From an uncultured Christensenellaceae bacterium (GTDB lineage: Bacteria; Bacillota; Clostridia; Christensenellales; Aristaeellaceae), in the NCBI GenBank assembly GCA_905234985.1, contig CAJOJQ010000025.1:1-42002 (forward strand): DNA of 42,002 nt. Reading direction: 5' to 3'. The notes below the pieces were generated by a model. The model did no database searches. It was not told the origin of the DNA and saw only the letters and a program-made list of their open reading frames with translations. This document shows, in pieces, positions 1 to 9,341 of this stretch; positions within the stretch are counted from its first letter, which is position 1, and each line of letters starts with the position of its first letter. Position numbers and translations under genes: made by a program.

Positions 1-91
1 TCGCTGTCATTTTTGCTCCGAATGGCTCAAGTATTCGTTAGCAAAACTGGCTCAAATATTCATTGGCACGTGGCTCAAATATTCGTTGACA
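1..91. mobile_element. Terminal repeats of an IS21-like insertion sequence (right end)
   Basis: Three direct copies of an 18-base unit, TGGCTCAAATATTCGTTG with one or two changes, start at 23, 48 and 71 (spacing 25 and 23). Read on the other strand the block begins TGTCAACGAATATTTGAGCC. A TG-starting end followed by several tandem transposase-binding repeats is the usual architecture of IS21-family ends, so I infer that an IS21-like element ends at about 91 and that its istA/istB genes lie left of the window. No transposase is visible here, so the family assignment rests on repeat layout only. Confidence 0.5.
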
Positions 92-185
92 TTCACAAAC
101 ATGATCAGGAGGCTTTTTTTGTGCGAAATTTGTCATTTCTTATCGCTTCTAATTGTTACGAAAATTAAATAGTTTTTTTGTTTTT

Positions 186-210
186 AAAGGTGCAAGGATT
201 TTGCACCTTT
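186..210 (+). other. Stem-loop upstream of the HTH gene
   Basis: AAAGGTGCA (186-194) is perfectly complementary to TGCACCTTT (202-210) with a 7-base loop. It lies about 40 bases before the HTH start and inside a T-rich stretch. It could be an attenuator or the terminator of a disrupted upstream gene, but no clean U-run follows it on either strand. Confidence 0.4.
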
Positions 211-250
211 AAGATTTATGCTTTTTCCGTGGAAAGGAGGTGCGGGCTGA

Positions 251-589
251 ATGCGTGCGGATGAAAGACGAACTCGGCTGTGGCTGATCGTCTTTCGCCG
301 CAGAGAAGTGACTGTGGCTGAACTGGCAGAAGAACTTCGCGTCAGTGTCAGAACGATCAAATACGATTTAGCCGATATGACGCACTTCTATCCCATTAAC
401 ACAGTTCGCGGCAGATACGGTGGCTGTGTGAAACTCCAGGACTGTTTGCCTTCAACGAAAGGACCGCTGACAGATCAGCAGATTGATTTTTTAATCGATA
501 AGTGGTCAGAAATGCAGGGAGAAGACGCCAGTGCTATGGCAGGAATCATTTCTGTATTGACCCTCCCTTATCGAGTGCGGCCCCTTTAA
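251..589 (+). CDS. Small helix-turn-helix regulator of the integrated element
   Basis: A 112-residue protein with an N-terminal winged-helix domain of the DeoR/HTH_11 type (about residues 5-55: EVTVAELAEELRVSVRTIKYDL is the helix-turn-helix). The rest is not recognised and no ligand-binding domain follows, so it is much shorter than full DeoR or WYL regulators. The ATG at 251 has AAAGGAGG at 233-240. It lies between an IS21-like end and the xis/int module, so it is probably a regulator of the integrated element, or the surviving N-terminal part of a larger regulator. DNA binding is inferred from the helix-turn-helix alone. Confidence 0.65.
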   Translation: MRADERRTRLWLIVFRRREVTVAELAEELRVSVRTIKYDLADMTHFYPINTVRGRYGGCVKLQDCLPSTKGPLTDQQIDFLIDKWSEMQGEDASAMAGIISVLTLPYRVRPL

Positions 590-930
590 TAACAGCTCCG
601 TGAATCTTGAAAACTGCATATCGAATGCTTGCAGGAACACTGATCACCCTGGCGGCGGAATGATTTCAGCATTGGCTTTATCCATTTCTGATATTCTTCC
701 CGATTCCCTTGCTTGGCAGGCAAGGCAATCCAAGCCATGGCGAATGATAATGAGACTTCCTGACGATAAAGGCCCTTATCGAAAGAGGGAGACCCGACCG
801 TGCACGACAGCCTTTGGAAAGCATCGGTACGGTGGGGCTATGCTGCGGTGCGCCAGCCGCTGCCTGCAAGTATTCATGAAAAGGAGCACATTACATGAAC
901 GCTAATTGAAACTATCAATTTACATACGTC

Positions 931-970
931 GGCTGGCATCAGGCGTATTGCGGTACGCTTGATGCTGGCC
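931..970. other. Stem-loop in the 590-1014 gap
   Basis: GGCTGGCATCAGGCGTA (931-947) pairs with TACGCTTGATGCTGGCC (954-970) through G-C, A-U and a few G-U pairs over a 6-base loop. It sits in a 425-base stretch with no gene I recognise between the HTH gene and the xis/int module. It could be a terminator without a U-run or a structured leader. A Shine-Dalgarno-like AAAAGGAG near 880 is followed only by an ATG with four codons before a stop. Confidence 0.35.
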
Positions 971-1014
971 TTACATAAAGGAAGTAGAATATAGATTGCA
1001 ATTCGGAGGAAAAG

Positions 1015-1197
1015 ATTACAAAACAATCAATATTGGACTCGCGGGGTATTCATTGGGACAATTATTTGCCACGTGAGCAAATCTATTCATATGTGGCCAG
1101 TATACCGTTCATGTCGGGTTTACGACCAATGTTTTTTTCTGGAGGATTTGAATTGCCGGATTTCTGCATTGAAAACCGGTCAATGGGTATAAATTGA
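1015..1197 (+). CDS. Small unknown protein upstream of xis, apparent ATT start
   Basis: An open frame of about 60 residues with a protein-like sequence (motifs ILDSRGIHWDNYLP, IPFMSGLRPMF, ELPDFCIE) ends in TGA at 1195-1197, 24 bases before the excisionase start. The frame has no ATG or GTG near its beginning. The only candidate next to a ribosome site is ATT at 1015, five bases after GGAGG (1005-1009). A TTG at 1033 is the alternative but is 23 bases from the site. I do not recognise the family. It may be a real element gene with a rare start codon, or a gene that lost its 5' end. Confidence 0.45.
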   Translation: MTKQSILDSRGIHWDNYLPREQIYSYVASIPFMSGLRPMFFSGGFELPDFCIENRSMGIN

Positions 1198-1221
1198 GTG
1201 TTATAACAAGGAGGAATAAGA

Positions 1222-1446
1222 GTGCAAAAAATGCTTACAAGAAAAGAAGCGGCAAAATTCTTGGGTATAAGTCTTGCCACTCTCGATGCTGCAAGAAATA
1301 ATGGCCTTATTTCTTACATTCAATATGTAGAAAACGGATGCGTTTACTTTTCAGAGGCAAACTTACAGGAATACATAGCTCGCTCTACACATAGAGCTAA
1401 TCCAAGAAATGAGAATTCTATTACTTATCGAAAACGGAGGGTATAA
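1222..1446 (+). CDS. xis: Excisionase-family DNA-binding protein
   Basis: A 74-residue protein beginning with a MerR/excisionase-type winged helix (LTRKEAAKFLGISLATLDAA, then a YFSEANLQEYI recognition segment), the form seen in Tn916-like Xis and helix_turn_helix_17 proteins. Such proteins bend the attachment site and direct the integrase towards excision. The GTG start at 1222 has AAGGAGG at 1208-1214; an internal ATG lies at 1231. It sits directly before the integrase on the same strand, the normal xis-int order. Confidence 0.8.
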   Translation: MQKMLTRKEAAKFLGISLATLDAARNNGLISYIQYVENGCVYFSEANLQEYIARSTHRANPRNENSITYRKRRV

Positions 1447-1533
1447 CTCATGCCTTGACATCGTTGCACGATCATGAAAAACATGGTAGAAATGAAGTAC
1501 AGCGCTGAATAACTCTAACTGGAGGTGTTGGAA

Positions 1534-2730
1534 TTGGGCAAGAAAAAGGCAATTCCAAACTATGGAAAAGTATTGATGAATGGGACTGAATACTACAGAA
1601 CGCGTATAGAGGATGCGGATGGGAAACGCTTTGCATTGTATGGCAAAACACCTGAAGAACTTTACGATAAGGTAGAGGAAGCCAAGCGTCAGATTGAAGA
1701 TTGCACATTCCGAAGGTCATCACCTACTGTAAAAGAATACTGTGAAAAATGGCTGTTAATGCAGTCTGCCAACATCCGGACAACGACACTGGTTGATTAT
1801 ACTTCAAAAGTGAAAAACTATATCGTTAAACCGCTTGGGCATATGTTTATTGCCGATGTTTTACCAGATGACATAAAATTAGCCATTATTCCAGCCGCAA
1901 AGAAGTCGGAATCTGTTTACAGGTCGGTAAATATGCTGATCAAATGTATCTTCGATTCTGCTGAGGACAGTCACTTGATAGATGAAAACCCGACAAAACG
2001 GCTTTCAGCAAAAGGAGGTATTCCAATGAAAGATAAAGTAGCACTTACTGATGAACAGGTTGAACGTTTATTGAGTGCTATCAAAGGGCTTCCACCTTAT
2101 GTGTTCGTAATGATAGGATTGTATGCAGGTTTACGGAGAGAAGAAATACTTGCCCTTCAATGGGATTGCGTCTTTCTTGATTCCGAAGCTCCATACCTGT
2201 CTGTACAGAGAGCGTGGCATACTGAACATAATCGTCCTGTAATTCTTACGGATTTGAAAACAAAAGCAGCACGCAGAGATATACCGCTTCCAAAATGCCT
2301 TTATGACTGCTTGAGGGATGCAAAGGCCACTTCTACATCAGAATATGTGGTGGCAAATAGTGAGGGAGGCCCGCTTTCCTATACGCAGTTCAAGCGTGTA
2401 TGGCAGTATATCGTAACCCGTTCAACGAAAGAACGTACCTATGTCAGGTATATCAACGGACAGAAAATCAAGCATACGATCAAACCGGTACTCGGCGAAG
2501 TTGCGCCGCATAACGGCACTGTGATTTACAGCTTAGATTTTCAGGTCACTCCACACCAACTACGTCATACATATATCACAAATCTCATTTACGCCAATGT
2601 TGATCCGAAAACCGTTCAGTACTTGGCGGGACATGAGAACAGCAAAATAACGATGGACATTTATGCAAAAGCGAAGTATAATAAACCCAGGGAACTTGCC
2701 ACCGTGGTAAATGAAGCCTTCGGGCAGTAA
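1534..2730 (+). CDS. int: Tyrosine recombinase (integrase) of the rpsI-integrated element
   Basis: About 398 residues with the three-part layout of Tn916/lambda-type integrases: an N-terminal AP2-like arm-binding region, a core-binding domain (about 65-170), and a C-terminal catalytic domain. Visible catalytic positions are Arg in AGLRREE, Lys in LKTKAARRD, the HxLRH box (PHQLRHTYIT), the second His in AGHENSK and the Tyr nucleophile in MDIYAKA. GGAGG at 1521-1525 overlaps a possible GTG at 1525, so TTG at 1534, eight bases on, is the better start. It carries out site-specific integration and, with Xis, excision. Its 3' end lies about 110 bases from the rpsI remnant, as expected when int is next to its own attachment site. 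Confidence 0.93.
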   Translation: MGKKKAIPNYGKVLMNGTEYYRTRIEDADGKRFALYGKTPEELYDKVEEAKRQIEDCTFRRSSPTVKEYCEKWLLMQSANIRTTTLVDYTSKVKNYIVKPLGHMFIADVLPDDIKLAIIPAAKKSESVYRSVNMLIKCIFDSAEDSHLIDENPTKRLSAKGGIPMKDKVALTDEQVERLLSAIKGLPPYVFVMIGLYAGLRREEILALQWDCVFLDSEAPYLSVQRAWHTEHNRPVILTDLKTKAARRDIPLPKCLYDCLRDAKATSTSEYVVANSEGGPLSYTQFKRVWQYIVTRSTKERTYVRYINGQKIKHTIKPVLGEVAPHNGTVIYSLDFQVTPHQLRHTYITNLIYANVDPKTVQYLAGHENSKITMDIYAKAKYNKPRELATVVNEAFGQ

Positions 2731-2842
2731 TTACAGGCAATGTTTCGAGTATCTTGAAAGATGGGTTTAAGAAGGGGTTAAATTTCCTGGGGTTTTCAAA
2801 AAACTAAGGAATTTCAAGGGGTACAGCGCGAGCAACCTTGTG

Positions 2843-2893
2843 AAGTACGGCCTGAAAGCCGCCCGCCGCGCGCCCCAGTTCAGCAAGCGCTGA
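2843..2893 (+). other. rpsI: Attachment site: 3' end of rpsI (ribosomal protein S9) at the element boundary
   Basis: The frame ending in TGA at 2891-2893 encodes KYGLKAARRAPQFSKR, the conserved C-terminus of ribosomal protein S9 (Bacillota homologues end in KKYGLKGARRAPQFSKR). The residues before it (about 2819-2842) no longer match S9, and no S9 gene body is present. This is what remains when an element inserts into the 3' end of rpsI: the intact gene lies at the other end of the element, outside the window, and this copy marks the chromosome junction. rpsI is a known insertion site for streptococcal integrative elements; use of it here is read from the sequence. The exact core repeat cannot be defined without the other end. 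Confidence 0.85.
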
Positions 2894-2901
2894 TCGTTTT
2901 C

Positions 2902-2937
2902 AAAAGCCCTGGAATCTTATCGGTTCCGGGCTTTTTC
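2902..2937 (+). terminator. rpsI terminator
   Basis: AAAAGCCCTGGAA pairs with TTCCGGGCTTTT (one bulged base) around a short loop, followed by T-rich sequence. It starts nine bases after the rpsI stop codon and is the native terminator of the ribosomal protein operon, now cut off from the gene body by the inserted element. Confidence 0.85.
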
Positions 2938-2970
2938 CTTTTTTATACTTTTCTTGGATAAAAATATCGA

Positions 2971-3014
2971 GGCTTTGGTCAAGTACAAAGGAGGCTTTGG
3001 TCAAGTACAAAGGA
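2971..3014 (+). repeat. Perfect 22-base tandem duplication carrying a ribosome site
   Basis: The 22-base unit at 2971-2992 (GGCTTTGG...CAAAGGA) is repeated exactly at 2993-3014, directly before the mscS-like gene. Each copy ends in AAAGGAGG once the following bases are included, so the Shine-Dalgarno sequence is duplicated; the second copy is the one spaced for the ATG at 3025. Confidence 0.9.
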
Positions 3015-3024
3015 GGATAAGGGA

Positions 3025-3819
3025 ATGACCTGGGAAAGCATCATCAAATTTTTCAGCACCGCGGGGATCAACCTGCTGAGCGGCATCGGCGTGCTGGTGG
3101 TGGGCCTGTTTCTCGTTCACTGGGCCATGAAATTGCTGGAGCGCAGCGAAGACAAAATCAAAATCGAACCCACGCTGAAAGGGTTCATCAAGAATCTGAT
3201 CCGCATTTTGCTGTACGTGATCGTGGTCATGACCGCAGCCAGCACCATGGGCATTTCCCTGACCTCCATCATTACGCTTTTGGCCTCCGCAGGCGTGGCG
3301 GTTTCCTTGGCCATGCAGGGCTTCCTGACCAATCTGATCGGGGGCTTCATCCTGCTTCTGTTCAAGCCCATCCGCGTGGGCGAATACGTCAAAATCGGCG
3401 ATAACGAGGGCACCGTGAAAGCCATCGGAGCCTTCTATACGGAAATGGCGACCTTCGACAATCGGCATATCAACCTGCCCAACGGGTCGCTGACCAACAC
3501 CGCCATCGTCAATTTCAGCCGGGAGGGCACCCGGCGGCTGGACCTGACATTTTCCGTGGCCTATGAAAGCGATCTGGATCAGGTGTATGCAGTGCTGAAC
3601 CGCGTGGTGAAGGAAGAAAAGGCGCTTCTGCCGGATCCCGCCCCGGAGGTGCATCTGGACGAGTGCGCCGCCAGCAGCCTGGATTTCACCGTCCGGGTGT
3701 GGGTCAGGACGGCGGATTACTGGCCGGTAAGATTCCGCATGCTGGATCACGGCAAGCGCGCCCTGGATCAGGCGGGCATCTCCATCCCCTATCCGCAGAT
3801 GGACGTGCATATGAAGTGA
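3025..3819 (+). CDS. mscS: Small-conductance mechanosensitive channel (MscS family)
   Basis: A 264-residue membrane channel that opens under tension to release solutes on hypo-osmotic shock. Three hydrophobic segments (about 12-32, 58-80 and 82-115) are followed by the MscS beta domain. The pore helix region ASAGVAVSLAMQGFLTNLIGGFILLL and the motif FKPIRVGEYVKIGDNEGTV are typical, as is NLPNGSLTNTAIVNFSR. It has the short, three-helix form common in Bacillota. The ATG at 3025 is preceded by AAAGGAGGATAAGG. It is the first complete chromosomal gene after the rpsI terminator. Confidence 0.93.
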   Translation: MTWESIIKFFSTAGINLLSGIGVLVVGLFLVHWAMKLLERSEDKIKIEPTLKGFIKNLIRILLYVIVVMTAASTMGISLTSIITLLASAGVAVSLAMQGFLTNLIGGFILLLFKPIRVGEYVKIGDNEGTVKAIGAFYTEMATFDNRHINLPNGSLTNTAIVNFSREGTRRLDLTFSVAYESDLDQVYAVLNRVVKEEKALLPDPAPEVHLDECAASSLDFTVRVWVRTADYWPVRFRMLDHGKRALDQAGISIPYPQMDVHMK

Positions 3820-3859
3820 GCATACGAAAGCTGAATTCAAACGAGAGGTTGTTTCAATC

Positions 3860-4522
3860 ATGAAAAAAATGGGCTGCCTGACCGTACTTCTGATCGCGTC
3901 GTGCCTTTTGATCCTGCTCGTTTCCAGGCGTTCGGGCAGCACTACGGCAACGGTGAACGCGCCCGCGAAATACGCAAACCTTCCGGAAGTGCTGCTGGTG
4001 AACGGGGATCATCCCCTGCCGGACGATTTCGCGCCCAAGGAGCTGGTGAATCTCTACGCGCAGAAGCGCCATTTCCTGCTGGCCAACAGCTCCATCGAGC
4101 TGGAACGGGAGGCCTTTGAGGCAGCCAACCGCCTGTTCAGGCTGGCGGAGGACGAGGACATGAACGGCTTCATCCTCACCAGCGGCTACCGCACCCGGGA
4201 AAAACAGGCGGAGCTTTACGCGGAAAACACCGACGGCACGGCTCAGCGGCCCGGCTGCAGCGAGCATGAAACGGGCCTGGCCTTTGACGTGACCACCCGC
4301 TACGATTCCGGCACCTTCGAGGACACGGCGCAATTCAAGTGGCTCATTGAGCATTGTTGGGATTTCGGTTTCATCCTGCGCTACCCCAAAGACAAAACCA
4401 GCGTCACTGGCATCGCCTACGAATCCTGGCATTACCGCTATGTGGGCGAAGAAGCGGCGAAGATCATTCACGAAAACGGCTGGACGCTGGAGGAATACTG
4501 CGCGGCGCGGGGAACCAAATAA
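3860..4522 (+). CDS. D-alanyl-D-alanine carboxypeptidase, VanY/M15B family
   Basis: A 220-residue membrane-anchored zinc peptidase that trims the terminal D-Ala of peptidoglycan stem peptides outside the membrane. Residues 1-24 form an N-terminal hydrophobic anchor. The M15B domain follows: SGYRTREKQAELY, the zinc site SEHETGLAFDV (His and Asp ligands), and ESWHYRYVG with the catalytic Glu and third zinc ligand His. It lies 40 bases after mscS on the same strand, so both envelope-related genes may share a transcript. The ribosome site (GAGAGG) is weak. A resistance role is not suggested: no vanS/vanR/vanH genes are nearby. Confidence 0.9.
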   Translation: MKKMGCLTVLLIASCLLILLVSRRSGSTTATVNAPAKYANLPEVLLVNGDHPLPDDFAPKELVNLYAQKRHFLLANSSIELEREAFEAANRLFRLAEDEDMNGFILTSGYRTREKQAELYAENTDGTAQRPGCSEHETGLAFDVTTRYDSGTFEDTAQFKWLIEHCWDFGFILRYPKDKTSVTGIAYESWHYRYVGEEAAKIIHENGWTLEEYCAARGTK

Positions 4523-4532
4523 AACGCGCCGT

Positions 4533-4940
4533 TTACGCAAGCAAATCACTCAAGCGTTTTCCATAGAAAAAATCATGCACCAGCCCGTCGAACTCCGCCC
4601 ACAGGGGCAAAGTTTTGCAGATTTCCTTCCGGGGGCACTGGATATCCGGGTCGGCCAGGCAGGCCACGGGTGAAAGCGTGCCCTCCATCAGCTCGATGAT
4701 CTCCCCCACGGTATAGTCCTCCGGCCTGCGGCACAGCTTATAGCCGCCGCCCTTTCCGCTGGCCCCGGCGATCAGCTTGCCCTTCACCAGCTCCTTCACG
4801 ATGATTTCCAAATATTTTTTGGAAATATCCTGCCGCTCCGCAATATCCTTTAAGGGAACCGGCTTTTCTCCCCCATGCTCTGCCAGATCAATCATCACTC
4901 GCAGGGCGTACCGCCCCTTCGTGGAAATCATGCCCCTCAC
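4533..4940 (-). CDS. Rrf2-family transcriptional regulator (CymR/IscR-like)
   Basis: A 135-residue regulator with an N-terminal winged helix (MISTKGRYALRVMIDLAEH; VPLKDIAERQDISKKYLEIIVKELVKGKLI) and the Rrf2 wing GKGGGYKL. Three cysteines lie in VACLADPDIQCPRKEICKT, the spacing that binds an Fe-S cluster in IscR-type members, but CymR-type proteins sense cysteine through the CysK partner instead. It is divergent from cysK, with its likely operator overlapping the -35 box of the cysK leader promoter, which favours control of cysteine synthesis. The GTG at 4940 has GAGGG seven bases upstream; ATG at 4931 is poorly spaced from any ribosome site. Confidence 0.88.
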   Translation of the reverse strand: MRGMISTKGRYALRVMIDLAEHGGEKPVPLKDIAERQDISKKYLEIIVKELVKGKLIAGASGKGGGYKLCRRPEDYTVGEIIELMEGTLSPVACLADPDIQCPRKEICKTLPLWAEFDGLVHDFFYGKRLSDLLA

Positions 4941-5021
4941 CTGCTTTCCCTCATGATTGCCTATTTTACCGCAAGGTAAGAGGGCAAGTCAAGCGGCGAA
5001 AAAAACAAAAAAATTATATTT

Positions 5022-5055
5022 ACCTATTGACATAGTAGGTTTTTCGTGATAAGAT
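5022..5055 (+). promoter_or_regulatory. cysK leader promoter with overlapping dyad (probable Rrf2 operator)
   Basis: TTGACA (5027-5032), a 17-base spacer and TAAGAT (5050-5055, preceded by an extended TG at 5047) form a strong sigma-A promoter. The dyad ACCTATTGACATAGTAGGT (5022-5040) covers the whole -35 box, so a dimer bound there would block RNA polymerase. The divergent Rrf2 gene starts 82 bases away and is the natural candidate to bind it. Confidence 0.75.
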
Positions 5056-5098
5056 AAGCGCGTTCAAAGGAACAGACCATCGGAAGGAGGCGCGAAGC

Positions 5099-5218
5099 AT
5101 GGCAGGTTACAAGCTCTTGCAGGAAAACTGTATGTGTTGTCGAATGCGGTATGTCCGGGCATGTACACGGGTTCAAGCGTTCGGCGGCTTTGCCGCGCGC
5201 CTTTCAGGGGCTTTATAA
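5099..5218 (+). CDS. Cysteine-rich leader peptide of the cysK attenuator
   Basis: A 39-codon ORF with a near-perfect ribosome site (GGAAGGAGG at 5081-5090, 8-base gap to ATG 5099). The peptide begins MAGYKLLQENCMCCRM and has Cys codons at 11, 13, 14 and 22; the rest looks unstructured and matches no family I know. The Cys cluster lies just before RNA segments that can form either an antiterminator or a terminator ahead of cysK. This is the layout of an amino-acid-responsive leader peptide like those of trp, his or leu operons, here tuned to charged tRNA-Cys. The function is inferred. Confidence 0.7.
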   Translation: MAGYKLLQENCMCCRMRYVRACTRVQAFGGFAARLSGAL

Positions 5219-5249
5219 ACGGAGTCCATGAATACAGCCTTATGCCCGG
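5155..5249 (+). promoter_or_regulatory. Putative antiterminator pairing in the cysK leader
   Basis: CCGGGCAT (5155-5162), inside the leader ORF just after the Cys-Cys codons, is exactly complementary to ATGCCCGG (5242-5249), which contains the first half of the terminator's left arm. If a ribosome stalls at codons 13-14 for lack of Cys-tRNA, 5155-5162 would remain free and pair downstream, preventing terminator formation. A ribosome that translates on to the stop at 5216 would cover or displace that segment. A small local hairpin GCGGC-TTT-GCCGC lies between the two arms, near 5193-5205. Confidence 0.6.
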
Positions 5250-5282
5250 GAGCCTCGCACAGAAGCGCCCGGGTTTTGTTTA
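5245..5282 (+). terminator. Leader terminator (attenuator) before cysK
   Basis: CCCGGGAGC (5245-5253) pairs with GCGCCCGGG (5265-5273), eight of nine pairs, around an 11-base loop and is followed by TTTTGTTT. It lies between the leader ORF and cysK on the same strand, with no gene end needing it, which makes it an attenuator. Its left arm overlaps the antiterminator pairing. Confidence 0.8.
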
Positions 5283-5327
5283 TCCAAATTCAAATATAGA
5301 AAGCAATTGAAAGAGAGGAAGAGAACC

Positions 5328-6260
<933 letters not shown>

Positions 6261-6273
6261 CGCTAAAATTATG

Positions 6274-6309
6274 CGCCGATTTGATTTCCGCCACCGGCGG
6301 AAATCGGCG
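6274..6309 (+). terminator. Stem-loop after cysK
   Basis: TTTCCGCC (6285-6292) pairs with GGCGGAAA (6296-6303), and outer arms CGCCGA (6274-6279) and TCGGCG (6304-6309) extend the stem after a small internal loop. It starts 14 bases after the cysK stop. A proper U-run is absent, so it may be a weak terminator or an mRNA 3'-end stabiliser. Confidence 0.45.
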
Positions 6310-6373
6310 GTTCGTCCCCTTCCGAGAAAGCAATAAGGGGAATCGTGTAATCAAGGCTACGTACAAAATAGAA

Positions 6374-6422
6374 ACGAACAAAACCCGCCCTTACCTGGCT
6401 TTGTCTTGCCGGGCAAGGGCGG
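6374..6422 (-). terminator. Terminator of the glycogen operon
   Basis: On the minus strand, CCGCCCTT (6422-6415) pairs with AAGGGCGG (6392-6385), with an inner GCCCGGC/GCCAGGT extension, and is followed by GTTTTGTTCGTTT. It lies 20 bases after the glgA stop and ends the glgBCDA transcript. Confidence 0.8.
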
Positions 6423-6441
6423 ATTCGTATTTATGGAATGA

Positions 6442-8070
<1,629 letters not shown>

Positions 8071-8123
8071 AGTCGCTCACCTCATTTTACAGTTTTTTCT
8101 TTGTTTTTTTTACATAACAGAAC

Positions 8124-8153
8124 GCGGGCGGATGGTTCTTTGCATCCGCCCGC
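8124..8153. other. Intergenic hairpin between glgD and glgA
   Basis: GCGGGCGGATG (8124-8134) is perfectly complementary to CATCCGCCCGC (8143-8153) over an 8-base loop, in the 133-base gap between glgD and glgA. No U-run follows it on the operon strand, so it is more likely an mRNA processing or stability element that sets glgA levels than a terminator. Confidence 0.55.
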
Positions 8154-8203
8154 AGGAGAAGGGAAGCGCGAACCACGCCGCCGCTCCCGCAAGGCGGGGA
8201 CGG

Positions 8204-9325
8204 TTATACGGTATAGTTCTTCGCCACCACCACGGGATAATTCTGCGTTGCCAGCAGGCGGCCGTTTTCGGACACCGTGGCCTGCTTATCCATGATGCAG
8301 TACTGCAATTCAGCGCCGTCCATCACGTCGCCGTCCTGCATGATGATGCAGTTGCGCACCACCGCGCCTTTGCCCACGTGTACGCCGCGGAACAGGATGC
8401 TGTTTTCCACCGTGCCTTCGATGACGCAGCCGTCGGCGATGAGAGAATTTTTCACCTTCGCGCCGCTGGCGTGGCGGGTGGGCATTTCATCCCGCAGTTT
8501 GGTGAGTACGGGCCGGTCGGCGGGGAAAATATCTTTGCGGGTTTCCTGATCCAGCAATTCCATGGAGCAATTGAAGTAGCTCTGCACGGAATCCATGGGC
8601 CAGGCCCTGCCGGGATTTTCGTAGCCGCACACCTTGAGGGTGCGTTCTCTGATGGCATCCATGAGAACGTCCCTCGTCAGGTGATGATAGCCCTTGGACA
8701 CGGTTTCGTCCACCACCTGGATCAGCAGCTCCCTGCGGATGCAGAAGGCTTCCAGATAGGTGTAGGGCAGGTGCGGGATGGTGGGGTCGGATTCCAGGGC
8801 GGAAACGCGACCGTCCTCCTCCACCTGGATATAGCGGCCATAGCCGTTGCGCCGCGCGCCGGGATCGCGGGTGTACATGAGGGTGATGTCCGCGCCGGAA
8901 GCCTCGTGGGCGTCCACCATGGCGTCGAACCGGGCGGCAAAGAGCATATGCGTGTCGGTGGACACCACATAGCGTTCCTTGCTGCGGCGCAGGTAATGCA
9001 GATTGGCGTGCAGGGCATCCAGGAACCCGGTATACACGCCCACGTTGTCGTTATTGGTGAAGGGCGGCAGGAACACAAGGCCCGCCCGCTTGCCGTGCAG
9101 GTCCCATTCGCGGCCGGAGCCTAAATGGTCCATCAGGCTGTTATAGTTCTTCTGGGTGATCACACCCACGTTGCGGATGCCGCTGTCCACCATGGCGGAC
9201 AGGGGAAAGTCGATCAGCCGGTAGCGGCCGCAGACCGGCACAGCCGCCACGGCGCGGTCCGCCGTCAGCTCCTTGAGCTGGTTCGCCCGATCGGCGGTAT
9301 AAATAATCCCCATGATATTTTTCAC
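8204..9325 (-). CDS. glgD: Glucose-1-phosphate adenylyltransferase, GlgD subunit
   Basis: A 373-residue relative of GlgC that in Bacillota pairs with GlgC to form the ADP-glucose pyrophosphorylase complex, raising its activity. It has the nucleotidyltransferase fold (GRYRLIDFPLSAMVDSGIRNVGVIT) and a C-terminal left-handed beta-helix of hexapeptide-type repeats (ENSILFRGVHVGKGAVVRNCI). The glycine-rich GGxGxRL nucleotide loop of GlgC is absent; the equivalent segment reads IIYTADRANQL, as expected for the non-catalytic GlgD type. The GTG start at 9325 follows AGGGGGA. It lies 16 bases after glgC. Confidence 0.93.
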   Translation of the reverse strand: MKNIMGIIYTADRANQLKELTADRAVAAVPVCGRYRLIDFPLSAMVDSGIRNVGVITQKNYNSLMDHLGSGREWDLHGKRAGLVFLPPFTNNDNVGVYTGFLDALHANLHYLRRSKERYVVSTDTHMLFAARFDAMVDAHEASGADITLMYTRDPGARRNGYGRYIQVEEDGRVSALESDPTIPHLPYTYLEAFCIRRELLIQVVDETVSKGYHHLTRDVLMDAIRERTLKVCGYENPGRAWPMDSVQSYFNCSMELLDQETRKDIFPADRPVLTKLRDEMPTRHASGAKVKNSLIADGCVIEGTVENSILFRGVHVGKGAVVRNCIIMQDGDVMDGAELQYCIMDKQATVSENGRLLATQNYPVVVAKNYTV

Positions 9326-9341
9326 GGTCGTATCCCCCTAA

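Noticed and set aside
600..905. A 101-codon frame after the HTH gene
   Set aside because: No ribosome site near its start, unusual composition, and an overlapping frame on the other strand; no recognisable family.
2971..3014. CRISPR-like repeat
   Set aside because: Only two adjacent copies with no spacer and a ribosome site inside; a simple tandem duplication.
3860..4522. Vancomycin resistance vanY
   Set aside because: No other van genes nearby; VanY-type carboxypeptidases are common housekeeping wall enzymes in Clostridia.
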